Below are positions 1-8,418 of a DNA stretch of 64,000 nt, piece by piece (position 1 is the first letter of the stretch; each line of letters starts with the position of its first letter). The translations under genes and the position numbers were made by a program. The notes under the pieces are model-generated. The model made no database searches. It saw nothing but the letters and a program-made list of their open reading frames with translations, and was not told the origin of the DNA. This stretch comes from Lentzea terrae (lineage in GTDB: Bacteria > Actinomycetota > Actinomycetes > Mycobacteriales > Pseudonocardiaceae), in the NCBI RefSeq assembly GCF_003265345.1, contig NZ_QFWW01000026.1:605320-669319 (forward strand). Direction: 5' to 3'.

Positions 1-1
1 C

Positions 2-1684
2 TTCACGCTCGCGGCGGACCTCAAGCACCAGAACGGTTCCCCGGCACCGCAGGGCATGCTCACCATCACCCCGGCCGCGGTGACCGTCCCGGCCGGAGGC
101 CAGAGCACCGTGACCGTCACGGCGGACGTCATGGTGAACGGACCCGCTGGCGCGGTCGCGGGAACCATCACCGCGACCGCGGGCGCCACGGTGGTGCGCA
201 CACCGATCGGGATGGAGCGCGAGGTCGAGAGCTACGACGTCGACCTGAGCGCGATCGCCCACGACGGCACGCCCAGTACCGACTACTACTACCGGTTCGT
301 CCCGATCGACAGGGTCGGTATCCACAAGTCCTACGCCACCGGGCCGACCACGGTCCGGTTGCCGGCGGGTGAGTACCTCTACACCGGCTTCGTCCGGGAT
401 GCGGCGACCGGGCGTCAGGCGTACGTCGTCGAGCCGACGTTCACCGTCAGCAAGAAGACCGCACTGCTCTTCGACGCCCGTGAGGCGGTGCCCGTCGACA
501 TCACCGTGGACGACCCGTCCGCGCGGGACACCTACACCCAGCTCGACTTCGAGCGCAAAACCCGCAACGAGTTCGGTTTCACCGGCATGTCGGTGCAGGT
601 GTTCGCCGGGGAACTGCACAGGGTCAGCGTGCGGCCGTCGTCCACCAGCCACCGGGACTTCACCTTCACCATGCAGACCACGAAGGCGAAGTGGAACGGC
701 CAGTCGTTCGACGGCAGCCCGTACCTGTACCACCTGAAGCACACCGACCACGCCATCCCGCGCACCCCGAGGTGGCACGACAAGACGGGCGACCTCGCCA
801 AGGTGCGGTCCGAGCACGCGAGCACCACACCGGGGTCGACCGGCATCCGCGACCGGGTCGCCATCCCGGTGCCCGGCACCCTGACCGAGTACTACACGCC
901 GGACGTGCCGTGGGCCTTCCGCACCTTCGCCGAGGTGCTCGGCGACCAGTGGCTCTCCGTGCTCACCCAGTACAAGCCGATGGTGTTCTCCCGCGGGAAG
1001 ACCACGACCGTGCGCTGGAACCGCGGCGTGTTCGGGCCGTCCCTCTCCGACGGCGGGCCGGGTTCCACGGCGTTCCGGGGACTGGACCAGCTGCACTTCC
1101 AGATCGCCCCGGTGTCGGACCAGCAACCCGGCCGTGACGGCGAGTTCCCGTTGGACGGTCACACGCAACTGCTGCGCGACGGCAAGGTCATCGGCGAAAG
1201 CAGTGCCGCGGTCTTCGGCAGGTTCGACGTGGGCCCGGAACGAGCCGAGTACACCGTGCGCAGCACCGCGGACCGTTCCGCCTTCGCGGGCCTGACCACC
1301 AAGTACGAGGCGGAGTGGAAGTTCGCCTCGGAACGCAGCCAGCGGCCGCTCGAGACGTTCGAGCTGCCGTTGCTCGGGGTGCGGTTCACCCCGGACCTCG
1401 ACAACCGCAACGCCGCACCCGCCGGGAAGTCCTTCCGGATCCCGGTTTCGGTGCAGCGCAACGGCACCACCACTCCGGGCACCGTGTCCAAGCCGACCGT
1501 CGAGATCTCCTACGACGACGGCGGAACCTGGGCGCCGATGAAGGTCCAGCGTGACCGTGCTCAGTGGACGGTCATCGCCCACCACCCGGCCGGCGCGAAG
1601 TTCGTCTCGCTGCGCTCGTCGGTCGACGACCCCGCGGGGAACAGCCAGCGGCAGACCATCATCCGCGCCTACGCGCTGAAGTAA
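2..1684 (+). CDS. C-terminal part of a large secreted protein, probably S8 peptidase-type (5' end outside window)
   Basis: The frame is open from the second base, so the gene starts to the left of the window and only its last 560 codons are seen. The first visible stretch (about residues 15-60) is rich in Val, Thr and Ala and has the motif VTVPAGGQSTVTVTADV, typical of the fibronectin-III-like beta-sandwich that follows the catalytic domain of large actinobacterial subtilases. The rest is beta-rich with no recognisable catalytic triad. The ATG at 56 is internal. Secretion and peptidase identity are inferred from this C-terminal type only. A strong hairpin follows the stop. Confidence 0.72.
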   Translation, partial: FTLAADLKHQNGSPAPQGMLTITPAAVTVPAGGQSTVTVTADVMVNGPAGAVAGTITATAGATVVRTPIGMEREVESYDVDLSAIAHDGTPSTDYYYRFVPIDRVGIHKSYATGPTTVRLPAGEYLYTGFVRDAATGRQAYVVEPTFTVSKKTALLFDAREAVPVDITVDDPSARDTYTQLDFERKTRNEFGFTGMSVQVFAGELHRVSVRPSSTSHRDFTFTMQTTKAKWNGQSFDGSPYLYHLKHTDHAIPRTPRWHDKTGDLAKVRSEHASTTPGSTGIRDRVAIPVPGTLTEYYTPDVPWAFRTFAEVLGDQWLSVLTQYKPMVFSRGKTTTVRWNRGVFGPSLSDGGPGSTAFRGLDQLHFQIAPVSDQQPGRDGEFPLDGHTQLLRDGKVIGESSAAVFGRFDVGPERAEYTVRSTADRSAFAGLTTKYEAEWKFASERSQRPLETFELPLLGVRFTPDLDNRNAAPAGKSFRIPVSVQRNGTTTPGTVSKPTVEISYDDGGTWAPMKVQRDRAQWTVIAHHPAGAKFVSLRSSVDDPAGNSQRQTIIRAYALK

Positions 1685-1688
1685 CGCC

Positions 1689-1717
1689 GTGAGGGGCCGG
1701 TGCTGCCGGCCCCTCAC
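1689..1717. terminator. Bidirectional hairpin between convergent genes
   Basis: Perfect 12-bp arms GTGAGGGGCCGG (1689-1700) and CCGGCCCCTCAC (1706-1717) with a 5-nt loop lie between the stop at 1684 and the stop of the opposing gene at 1737. There is no T-run, as is common in actinobacteria. Confidence 0.8.
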
Positions 1718-1736
1718 CCGGCGGTGTGTGCTCGGC

Positions 1737-2582
1737 TCAGGCCGCGTGCTCGCAGGGGTCGTTCGCCAGCAGGAACTGGCGCAGTCCAGCGAGATCGTCG
1801 GTGTTGAGGTGGTCGACGCCGGCCGCGATCAGCTCGCGCCACACCGCATCCCGCGCCGCGCCCGCCACGTCCGGGGTGGCCCAGAACCGCACCCGGTACC
1901 CGGCGTCGTGCGCCTGCTCGACGATGCGGTGGAGCTTCTCCCGCTCCGCTGCCGGAATGGGTCCGCTGCCCTGCCACGTGAAGTTCTTGGTCCAGTTGTC
2001 GCTGACGAGCGGCATGAACGAAGCGGGGGTGCCGGTGCCGAGATCGCCCATCCGCCCGTCGTACGCGGCCAGCCGGACTCGCTGGGCGAGCATGTCCTCG
2101 CGCGGCCGGTTGCCGCTGATGACCACTTCGACCGCACCGCGCCGCTCGTGGCCGTTGACCCACTGGCTGACCATGGGACGGAACTCGCGCAACGCCTCGT
2201 CCACTGCCTTGTACGTGGCCGGTCCGTCGCTCTTGATGTCGACGAGCAGTTGGAACGTGCCGCGCCAGCGCGGGTAGACGCTGTGCCCGTTCGCGCGCAC
2301 CCGCTTGGCGAGCGGTTCGAGGTAGAGGCTGCGCAGCGTGCGGCCCGGTCGCGCGTCGACCAGGTCGTGCGCCACGCGGAGCTCCCCGTCCACCAGCCAC
2401 ACGTCGGCCTCCACCGACGTGAACCCGCGGTCGAGGGCGTCGAACAGCGGACGGGTGTGCTCGTAGTCGTTGTGCGCGTGGGCACGTTCGAGCGGCTGCA
2501 CCCCGCCTGCCGACGCACCCGGCACCGGGCCGACCACGACGGTCATCAACAGTGTCAGCAGCACGGACAGCGATCGCTTCAT
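1737..2582 (-). CDS. Secreted glycerophosphodiester phosphodiesterase / PI-PLC-like protein
   Basis: The 281-residue protein starts with a Sec signal peptide (MKRSLSVLLTLLMTVVVG, cleavage near ASA-GG). The mature part opens with AHAHNDYEHTRPLFDALDRG, followed by VEADVWL and VAHD. This is the arrangement of catalytic His and metal-binding Glu/Asp in the GDPD/PI-PLC TIM-barrel superfamily. The C-terminal half keeps VEVVISGNR, VRFWATPD and LNTDDL. It probably cleaves phosphodiesters of lipid head groups outside the membrane. The substrate cannot be told from sequence. It is a single-gene unit facing the upstream gene across the hairpin. Confidence 0.82.
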   Translation of the reverse strand: MKRSLSVLLTLLMTVVVGPVPGASAGGVQPLERAHAHNDYEHTRPLFDALDRGFTSVEADVWLVDGELRVAHDLVDARPGRTLRSLYLEPLAKRVRANGHSVYPRWRGTFQLLVDIKSDGPATYKAVDEALREFRPMVSQWVNGHERRGAVEVVISGNRPREDMLAQRVRLAAYDGRMGDLGTGTPASFMPLVSDNWTKNFTWQGSGPIPAAEREKLHRIVEQAHDAGYRVRFWATPDVAGAARDAVWRELIAAGVDHLNTDDLAGLRQFLLANDPCEHAA

Positions 2583-2612
2583 CGGATTCCCTTCGCAGCG
2601 TTCGCACAGTGT

Positions 2613-3117
2613 TTAGCCGCCGCCGATGGAACCAGTTCTGCTTCCGGGTGAACACCACTGGTCGCGGCGCTGTGCATTGGCCTCGAGCCAGGGAACGATG
2701 GCGGCGATGCAGCCGTCCGGACTGGTCATGGGACGGCCGTTCATGGTGGCGACCAGGTAGCCGACGCCGAACAACGCGTCCCAGGTGCGGCCCGGCGGCA
2801 GGTGTCGGCAGACACGGCACGACGCACGTTTTCCCAGCCGTGCCAAGCCATCTGAGCCGCGTCGATGGCGGGGTCGCCGGGCATGGTCACGGGAGTGAGC
2901 GGTTCCGGCACCTGGCACGGCAGACCAGCGGAAGCCAGTTGCCGCAACACCTCCACGCGGCGCCGAGCGGCCTCCTGCTGACCTGGACCGCGGCGACGCC
3001 GGGGATCAGCAGCACGTGGTGGATGTTGCCGTCGGCCGCGACGAAGGCGTCGTCCAACCGCACGCCGGGCAGCAGTGCGGAGGCGATCGCCGGCAGGTCC
3101 GGGGTGGCGTCGGACAT
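2613..3117 (-). pseudogene. Degraded aminoglycoside phosphotransferase-type gene, two frameshifts
   Basis: An ATG at 3117 opens a frame reading MSDATPDLPAIASALLPG, then VQVSRRP, the usual N-lobe beginning of a small phosphotransferase. The expected continuation RRVEVLRQLASAGLPC is in another frame from about 2965. A third frame (GRTWDALFGVGYLVATMN) follows from about 2820. No single frame gives a full-length protein and the HGD catalytic loop is missing, so the gene is broken and truncated. The start lies 2 nt after the stop of the GNAT gene, so it may once have been the second gene of that unit. Sequencing error is possible for either shift but not for the missing C-terminal part. Confidence 0.5.
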
Positions 3118-3119
3118 CG

Positions 3120-3629
3120 TCAGAGGTCCAGCCACATGATGCGCAGACCGACGGGTCCCTGAATCGGGTGCCGGAAGGCTCTTGGAGCAACGCCGAGTGT
3201 GACGAACCCAAGGCCCTCGTAGAGGCGGACGGCGGCCGTGTTCGTGTCGACGACGGCGTTGAACTGGACGGCCGCGAATCCGCTCCGCCGGGCCCAGTCG
3301 ATCAGGTCGGTGGTGAGGGCGCGCCCGACACCGGTGCCGCGTGCTCGTTCGGCGACCATCAGGGTGCCGGAAGCGACGTGGTTTCCGGGCCCCTGCCGGT
3401 TGGCGTACATGTTCGCGGTTCCGACCACCCGGTGGTCAGCGGTGGCCACGACCACGCGCGCCGGTGCGGGCAACTGCCACATCCGCCTGGCGTCGGGTTC
3501 GCTCATGCCGGGGTCGTAGGGGATGGTCTGCTGTTCGGTGACGACGTCGCGGATGATCGACCAGATCTCCGGCCAGTCGTCGTCGTGTGCCTCGCGGATC
3601 GCAAGTTGCTTTGATTGCACGTCTCTCAT
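3120..3629 (-). CDS. GNAT family N-acetyltransferase
   Basis: The 169-residue protein has the GNAT fold in order: LAIREAHDDDWPEIWSII at the N-terminus, the beta-4 strand near VASGTLMVAERARGTGVG with the acetyl-CoA-binding RGTGVGRAL (Q/RxxGxG/A motif), then VQFNAVVDTNTAAVRLYEGLGF, the standard C-terminal motif. It transfers an acetyl group from acetyl-CoA to an unknown amine; PAT-like/phosphinothricin acetyltransferase-type proteins look similar. Its 5' neighbour is a phosphotransferase on the same strand, and a broken phosphotransferase follows 2 nt downstream. This gives a small resistance-like cluster. Confidence 0.88.
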   Translation of the reverse strand: MRDVQSKQLAIREAHDDDWPEIWSIIRDVVTEQQTIPYDPGMSEPDARRMWQLPAPARVVVATADHRVVGTANMYANRQGPGNHVASGTLMVAERARGTGVGRALTTDLIDWARRSGFAAVQFNAVVDTNTAAVRLYEGLGFVTLGVAPRAFRHPIQGPVGLRIMWLDL

Positions 3630-3637
3630 CCTGCCCT

Positions 3638-4492
3638 TCAGCCGGTGAGGGCGTGGTTGATCTGCCGGGTGGTCTGCGCGGCGACGCGGGGATTGACGGC
3701 GGCGTAGGCGAGGTAGGCGTTCAAACCGGTGGCCAGGGCCCAGCCGCGACCGCGAGTCCAGGTGGGATCGTCCACTTCGAGCACTGCGCGGAAGGTGGCT
3801 CGCGTCTCGGCCGACATGAGGGTGAAGGCGATGATCAGGTCGCAGGCCGGATCACCGACACCGAGCTCGCCGAAGTCGATGACAGCGCTGAGGCGGCCGC
3901 CGGTCGTCAGCAGGTTGCCGGTGTGGAAGTCGCCGTGGCGCCAGACCGGTGCCTGTTCCGGGGCGGCCAGAGCCGCATCCCACAGCTCGGTCATCGCCGC
4001 GGTGTCGAACGCGTCGCCGACCTTCGCGATGGCGGACCGCGTCGCCGCGTCCCGTGCGGCCAGCGGCAAGCTCTTGAGGTCCTCGGTCGGTGCGCCGTCG
4101 AACCGGTGGAGTGCGGTCAGGAACTCGGCCAGCTCAAGTGCGGCCTCGTGCGAGCCGGACAGCGCGTCGACGGTCGCCACCTCGCCGTCGAGCCAGCGCG
4201 ACACCGCCCACGGCCACGGATAGCCGAAGTCCGGTTCACCCACTTCGACCGGCACGGGAATCGTGAGTGGCAGGTGCGGGGCGAGCTCGGGCAACCACTG
4301 GGCTTCCTTGCGCGCCTGCGTGATCGCGCCGGCGTGCCGAGGGAGTCGAACGGACAGCTCCTCACCCAGCCGGTAGATCACGTGATCCGAGCCGGCCGGG
4401 GAGTGCAGCAGCAGCGGCAACTCGGCCCACTGCGGGAACTGCGCCTCGACCAGCCGCCTCGCCAGGGCGGCATCGATGGTTGGTTCGGTCAA
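3638..4492 (-). CDS. Aminoglycoside phosphotransferase family protein
   Basis: The 284-residue protein has the kinase-like APH fold: VIYRLGEELSVRLPR (nucleotide lobe), WRHGDFHTGNLL (catalytic HGD loop with Asp and Asn) and VIDFGELGVGDPACDL (Mg-binding Asp). The start is TTG at 4492-4490, directly abutting the TGA of the TetR gene (4495-4493), so translation is probably coupled. Such proteins phosphorylate hydroxyls of aminoglycosides, macrolides or homoserine-like substrates; the substrate is not evident. The TetR neighbour suggests ligand-induced expression. Confidence 0.88.
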   Translation of the reverse strand: MTEPTIDAALARRLVEAQFPQWAELPLLLHSPAGSDHVIYRLGEELSVRLPRHAGAITQARKEAQWLPELAPHLPLTIPVPVEVGEPDFGYPWPWAVSRWLDGEVATVDALSGSHEAALELAEFLTALHRFDGAPTEDLKSLPLAARDAATRSAIAKVGDAFDTAAMTELWDAALAAPEQAPVWRHGDFHTGNLLTTGGRLSAVIDFGELGVGDPACDLIIAFTLMSAETRATFRAVLEVDDPTWTRGRGWALATGLNAYLAYAAVNPRVAAQTTRQINHALTG

Positions 4493-5143
4493 TCACAGCT
4501 CCCGAGGTGGTAGCAGCGCGGCGGTGAGCGCGGTGGCGAGGAAGTCGCGGAACCGTTCGAGTGGCCAGGCCTGGCGCAGCACGAGGAGCTCGTAGAGAGC
4601 GGGATCCGTGTAGGCCCACATCACGTCGCGGGCCTGCGCGACATCGACGCCGGGGCGCAGGTGGCCGCGGTCGTGCAGCAGCCGGGCCTGGTGGTCCATG
4701 CGATCGAGCCGTTCGCTGTCGAGCCGGCCGAGCAGGTCGGCCATCTCGGGCGAGCTGACCGCAGCCGCGCGGACGAGCAGCACCACCGGCCCGAGCCGCG
4801 GCACGACCTCGCACGCAAACCCGGCCCACCGCTTGATGATCGTGTACGGATTCGCCTCATGAGCCCCCATCGCGTCCGACCGCCGCGTCGTCGGCACGGG
4901 ATCGGGTCCGGCCAGCGCGGCGTCGGCGATCGCCTGCACCAGCCCAGGCTTGTTCCCGAACGCCTTGTAAACGGTCTCGACCGACACGCCCGCCCGTCCG
5001 GCGATGGCGCTGATCTTGGTCGTGGCGTACCCGTCGGCCAGGAACAGCTCGCGGGCGGCCGCAAGGATCGCGGCGCGGTTCTCCTGTGCCTGCTGGCGAC
5101 GTCGGGTGGAGTCGTAACTCCTCGTCGCCTTGACCTTCGCCAT
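4493..5143 (-). CDS. TetR family transcriptional regulator
   Basis: The N-terminal TetR helix-turn-helix is clear: ENRAAILAAARELFLADGYATTKISAIAGRAGVSVETVYKAFGNKPGLV (shown here only as a region, residues about 16-64). The C-terminal ligand domain is about 150 residues. An ATG at 5155 (MFPT-) is also in frame, but ATG 5143 gives the usual N-terminal length. The gene diverges from a SnoaL/SDR operon across a 60-bp region that holds overlapping palindromes, the probable operator. It probably represses both directions: itself with the phosphotransferase, and the divergent pair. Confidence 0.87.
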   Translation of the reverse strand: MAKVKATRSYDSTRRRQQAQENRAAILAAARELFLADGYATTKISAIAGRAGVSVETVYKAFGNKPGLVQAIADAALAGPDPVPTTRRSDAMGAHEANPYTIIKRWAGFACEVVPRLGPVVLLVRAAAVSSPEMADLLGRLDSERLDRMDHQARLLHDRGHLRPGVDVAQARDVMWAYTDPALYELLVLRQAWPLERFRDFLATALTAALLPPREL

Positions 5144-5158
5144 AGTTGGGAACATACT

Positions 5159-5183
5159 CCTGTATTGGTTACAGGTAACTGTA
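5159..5183. promoter_or_regulatory. Overlapping palindromes, probable TetR operator
   Basis: Two inverted repeats share a half-site: CCTGTA-5-TACAGG (5159-5175, perfect) and TACAG-4-CTGTA (5170-5183, perfect). They lie between the divergent TetR start (5143) and the ribosome-binding site GGAGG (5191) of the SnoaL-like gene, the usual position for an autoregulating TetR operator. Confidence 0.7.
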
Positions 5184-5203
5184 TCTGATCGGAGGTGGGC
5201 GGC

Positions 5204-5635
5204 ATGACCGACCGCCCTGAAACCGGCCCGACGGCCGTCGTAGCACGGATCAACAAGGCCACCTGCGAGCACGACCTGGACGCGCTCGCGGCCTGCTTCA
5301 CCAGCGACTACCAAAGCGTGTGGCCGATCCACCCTGCCCGCAGCTTCGGCGGTGCAGAACAGGTGCGGCGCAACTGGGAGCAGATCTTCGCCGCAGTCCC
5401 CGACCTGCGAACCGAAGTCCTCAACAGCGTCGTGTCCGGCGACGAGGTCTGGTCGGAATGGGAGTTCAAGGGCACCCGCCGCGACGGCCGGCCGTTCCTG
5501 ATGCGCGGCGTCGTGATCCTGCGCGTGCCCGCCGACCAGGCGACCCTCGCCCGCTTCTACCTGGAGCCGGTAGACCCCACGACCGACGACGTCGACGCCG
5601 CCGTGCGCCGCCTGACGGGCGAGGCCAGACCATGA
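5204..5635 (+). CDS. SnoaL-like / NTF2-fold protein
   Basis: The 143-residue protein has the alpha+beta cone pattern of the SnoaL/NTF2 family: VARINKATCEHDLDALAACFTSDYQSVWP, AEQVRRNWEQIFAAVPDLRTEVL, then GDEVWSEWEFKGTRRDG and MRGVVILRV. The ATG at 5204 was chosen over a GTG at 5195 because GGAGG at 5191-5195 is correctly spaced from it and overlaps the GTG. Such folds act as small-molecule isomerases, cyclases or binding proteins; the function here is unknown. The stop overlaps the next gene (ATGA), so the two are co-translated. Confidence 0.8.
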   Translation: MTDRPETGPTAVVARINKATCEHDLDALAACFTSDYQSVWPIHPARSFGGAEQVRRNWEQIFAAVPDLRTEVLNSVVSGDEVWSEWEFKGTRRDGRPFLMRGVVILRVPADQATLARFYLEPVDPTTDDVDAAVRRLTGEARP

Positions 5636-6501
5636 TCCTCGTGGCCGGCGGAACCGGCACGTTGGGAACACGGGTGGTGCGGGCGCTCTCCGACGTACCG
5701 GTGCGAGTCCTGACCCGGTCCTCGGATCGAGCCAGCCACCTGTCCGCTGAGATCGTGGTCGGCGACGTCCGTGAGCCGGCAACGCTCCCGCCAGCCCTGC
5801 ACGGCGTGACCACAGTCATCTCAGCCGTGCAAGGCTTCGCCGGAACGGACCCCGGCGGTGCCATCGCAGTAGATCTCCGCGGCAACTCGAACCTGCTCCG
5901 CGCGGCGGTAACCGCAGGCGCGCAACGGTTCATCCTGATCTCCGCGGTGGGCGCCGCGCCGGACAGCGTTTTGGACTTGCGCCGAGTCAAACACCAGGCC
6001 GAGCAGGCCGCTTTGCGCAGCGGCCTCGAGACGTTGGTCATCCGGCCCACCGTCTACCTGGAAACCTGGCTCGGCATCCTGTCTTCAATGATCGAGACCA
6101 AGCGAGCCGTGACGCTCTTCGGCCGCGGCGCCAACCCGATCAACTTCGTCAGCGCCGACGACGTCGCCGCCCTCGTCGACCACGCCACCCGCGCACCCGA
6201 ACTCGCCGTCGCGACGCTGGAAATCGGCGGCCCGGACAACGTCACTTTGCAGGAGCTCGCCTGCACGTTGCTGGCTCGACACGGCCTTCCAGAGAAGATC
6301 AACCACGTTCCGCTGCCTGTGCTCCGAGCGGTCGCGACCCTCACTCGTCCGTTCAAACCCTCGGTCGCGGCGCTCGCCCGGTTCGGAATCACCATGGACG
6401 TCACGGACATGACGCTCGCGGAGGACACGGCGCGAGCCCGAGTCCCCGGCCTGCCGCTGACGAGCGTTGCTGACGTCGTTGCGCAGCGCTATCCGCGGTA
6501 G
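5632..6501 (+). CDS. NAD(P)-binding SDR/NmrA-like oxidoreductase
   Basis: The Rossmann glycine motif is at the very start (MILVAGGTGTLGTRVV, GxxGxxG), followed by VRVLTRSSD (cofactor discrimination) and VVGDVREPATL. This is the atypical extended SDR (NmrA/HSCARG-like) layout; the YxxxK of classical SDRs is replaced by RRVKHQAEQAAL and RPTVYLETW. The length is 289 residues. It overlaps the SnoaL-like gene by 4 nt and is under the same TetR-type operator. It is likely an NADP-dependent reductase or redox sensor in the same small-molecule response. Its 3' end overlaps the opposing HNH gene by 13 nt. Confidence 0.83.
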   Translation: MILVAGGTGTLGTRVVRALSDVPVRVLTRSSDRASHLSAEIVVGDVREPATLPPALHGVTTVISAVQGFAGTDPGGAIAVDLRGNSNLLRAAVTAGAQRFILISAVGAAPDSVLDLRRVKHQAEQAALRSGLETLVIRPTVYLETWLGILSSMIETKRAVTLFGRGANPINFVSADDVAALVDHATRAPELAVATLEIGGPDNVTLQELACTLLARHGLPEKINHVPLPVLRAVATLTRPFKPSVAALARFGITMDVTDMTLAEDTARARVPGLPLTSVADVVAQRYPR

Positions 6502-7691
6502 ACGTTGGTGCGGTGCCAGGTGAAGTAGGGCTGCGAGCTGGCGCGGTGTGCCCCGCAGGGACGTCCGTGCAGCTGGTCCAGGTGATCGCGCAGCCGGCCG
6601 CGAAGTCCGTCCTCGAACCAGGAGAGAACGCGACCGGTGTCGTCCACGGTGATGTGGCCGGACTCGAACAGGCTGTCGCAGCCGAACTTGCAGGCCAGCA
6701 TCGCCACGTTGGTCAGGTCGTTGCGCTCGTCGTCGGTGCACAAGGACCGCTTCTTGATGTGGGCCGCGACGAGGAAGTCCCCTGGGTAGTCGTGTCCGCA
6801 CAGGTCGCAAGGCGCGGCGGTGCGGCCGCCGAGCAACAACCTGCGCAGTTCCCGCTGCTCCTTGCGGGTCGTGACCTGCGCGCTGCCGTCGAGCACGGCG
6901 AACTTCCGGATGCGCACCGGGAACTTCGGGTCGTGCAACGTGACGACGGCCGGCCGGCGGGAGACGACCGTGCCGGGAATGGTCGCCAGCACAGCGCCGA
7001 CGAACGAGGAACGGTGCCCCAGCTCGTCGACGCTCACGAGCACCGACCCCTGCGCGTGCAGCTTCTCCAAGCCGGCCTCGACGTCGCGAACATCGACCCA
7101 CTGCCCCTGTGGCGACCGGTCGGTGGTCACCCGCACCTGCTTCTGGTTGACCTCCACGATGGTGTTCACGCTGCCGGTCACCGTCTCGATGGGATCTCCG
7201 ATGAGCGAGCGCAGCAGAGCCAACGCGTCCGGTGCCTTACCGCGGTTCGCCGGCTTTGTCAGGTCCGCAGCCAGCCGGTCGGCGTCATCAGCGGCGTAAC
7301 CAGGCACCCGCAACCTGAGCCGGATCTGCTTGGTGGCGTTGCCGTCCGGGTTCTGGCCGATCTTTCCCTGCGCACGGCCCATCTTCTTGCGCAGCGCCTC
7401 GATGTCCGGCGTCGTCGCCAGCACGACCGGTGACTCGACGATCGTGCGCTGGGCCTCGGGCAGATGCCTGACCGGGGCGGAGTCCACGACTCCGCTCTCC
7501 AGTACTGCGCCGCGCTCGCGAAGCCGCCGGAGCAGCAGTTCCAGGGCGACGTTGTACTGGTGGTTGCGGCCGTGCGGGCTTCCGTTGACTTTGCCGCCCG
7601 CGCTCTTCATGACCAACGCGAGGTGGTCGCCGTCCGGTTCGATCTCGAACTCCGCGTTGAGCACGGCACCGGCGTCGTCTGTTGCGCGCAT
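6489..7691 (-). CDS. HNH endonuclease domain protein
   Basis: The 400-residue protein starts at ATG 7691. Residues about 293-345 carry CDLCGHDY, LVAAHIKKRS, NDLTNVAMLACKFGCDSLFESGHI. This is the zinc-binding HNH/beta-beta-alpha-metal nuclease form with AAHI as the catalytic His strand, seen in stand-alone HNH proteins and McrA-like restriction nucleases. The N-terminal 290 residues have no motif I recognise; they include a basic stretch (KKMGRAQGKIG) and a Lys/Arg-rich segment that could bind DNA. No methylase is adjacent, so a restriction role is only an inference. It is convergent with the SDR gene and divergent from the SMI1-like gene, 57 nt away. Confidence 0.75.
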   Translation of the reverse strand: MRATDDAGAVLNAEFEIEPDGDHLALVMKSAGGKVNGSPHGRNHQYNVALELLLRRLRERGAVLESGVVDSAPVRHLPEAQRTIVESPVVLATTPDIEALRKKMGRAQGKIGQNPDGNATKQIRLRLRVPGYAADDADRLAADLTKPANRGKAPDALALLRSLIGDPIETVTGSVNTIVEVNQKQVRVTTDRSPQGQWVDVRDVEAGLEKLHAQGSVLVSVDELGHRSSFVGAVLATIPGTVVSRRPAVVTLHDPKFPVRIRKFAVLDGSAQVTTRKEQRELRRLLLGGRTAAPCDLCGHDYPGDFLVAAHIKKRSLCTDDERNDLTNVAMLACKFGCDSLFESGHITVDDTGRVLSWFEDGLRGRLRDHLDQLHGRPCGAHRASSQPYFTWHRTNVYRG

Positions 7692-7748
7692 GCCTCCATC
7701 ATCGACGCTTGCCCGCCCGCGATCTGCAAGGTTTGAGACCGTTGCGTC

Positions 7749-8337
7749 ATGAACTCCGACAACGGCGTGGCGCTCGGATCGGCCGCCGCGGACTTCCTGA
7801 AGGCGCACCTGATCAGACCTGGTGTGCGCGACGGCGTCGCGCTGGAACCCGGTCTGACCGAGGCTGAGCTCGCCGCGGTGGAGGAGAGGTACGGGTTCGA
7901 GTTCGCCGACGACCACCGCTCCATGCTCGCCGAAGTGCTCCCCACCGGCCCTTCATGGCCCGACTGGCGCAACGGCGACGAGCTCGTGCTTCGCCGCAGC
8001 GCGGCCTGGCCGGTCGACCGGGGTGCTGTTCGACGTGCAGAACAACTGCTTCTGGCACGAAAGCTGGGGCGAGCGGCCGTCGGGCGACGACGCGGCAGTC
8101 GAGCAGGCGAAGGCACACCTCGCCACCGTGCCGCGCATGATTCCGATCTACTCGCATCGCTGCCTGTCGGCGGGGCGCGGCAGCTTCGGAAACCCCGTGC
8201 TGTCCATGTACCAGACGGACATCATTTACTACGGGTTCGACCTTCTCGACTACGTTGCCCACGAGTTCTACATCCGCGATCCGGACCGTCCGTGGCGTCA
8301 TCCGAAGCAGATCCCGTTCTGGAGCGACCTGCTGTGA
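7749..8337 (+). pseudogene. SMI1/KNR4-like gene with a single-base frameshift
   Basis: The first frame (ATG 7749) reads LTEAELAAVEERYGFEFADDHRSML and GPSWPDWRNGDE, the N-terminal half of an SMI1/KNR4-like protein. The second half (VLFDVQNNCFWHESWGERP, then VLSMYQTDIIYYGFDLLDYV) continues in the next frame from about 8020, ending at 8337. The break is at a run of four G (about 8018-8021). Removing one G would restore a protein of about 195 residues. SMI1-like proteins are commonly immunity proteins of polymorphic toxins or stand-alone regulators. Either real decay or a homopolymer sequencing error is possible. Confidence 0.65.
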
Positions 8338-8340
8338 ACG

Positions 8341-8376
8341 ACAAAGGGCGGACGCTCGCAAGCGTCCGCCCTTTGT
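8341..8376. terminator. Strong hairpin, probably the ancestral tRNA-Leu downstream terminator
   Basis: Arms of 16 bp (8341-8356 and 8361-8376), perfectly complementary, close a 4-nt loop. The hairpin lies 6 nt before the first att-like core copy. It resembles the hairpin at 21872-21902 near the recombinase stop (shared AGGGCGGACGCTCG). Confidence 0.8.
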
Positions 8377-8382
8377 CTTCAG

Positions 8383-8418
8383 TGTCCGAGAGCCGAGTTG
8401 CGCTCTATCCCTACGGCT
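8383..8418. repeat. Left att-like core copy 1 (tRNA-Leu 3'-end remnant)
   Basis: TGTCCGAGAGCCGAGTTG matches the 3' end of the tRNA-Leu gene at 21923-21940 at 15 of 18 positions. Over 36 nt it matches the copy at 8630-8665 at 32 positions. Unlike the tRNA, its flank reads CTCTATCCCTACGGCT, as in copy 2. In the recombinase frame it would encode VREPSCALSLRLSLG and a stop at 8429. Confidence 0.65.

Noticed and set aside
4493..5782. 429-codon reading of the TetR gene
   Set aside because: The extension is antisense to the SnoaL-like gene; the TetR N-terminus starts at 5143.
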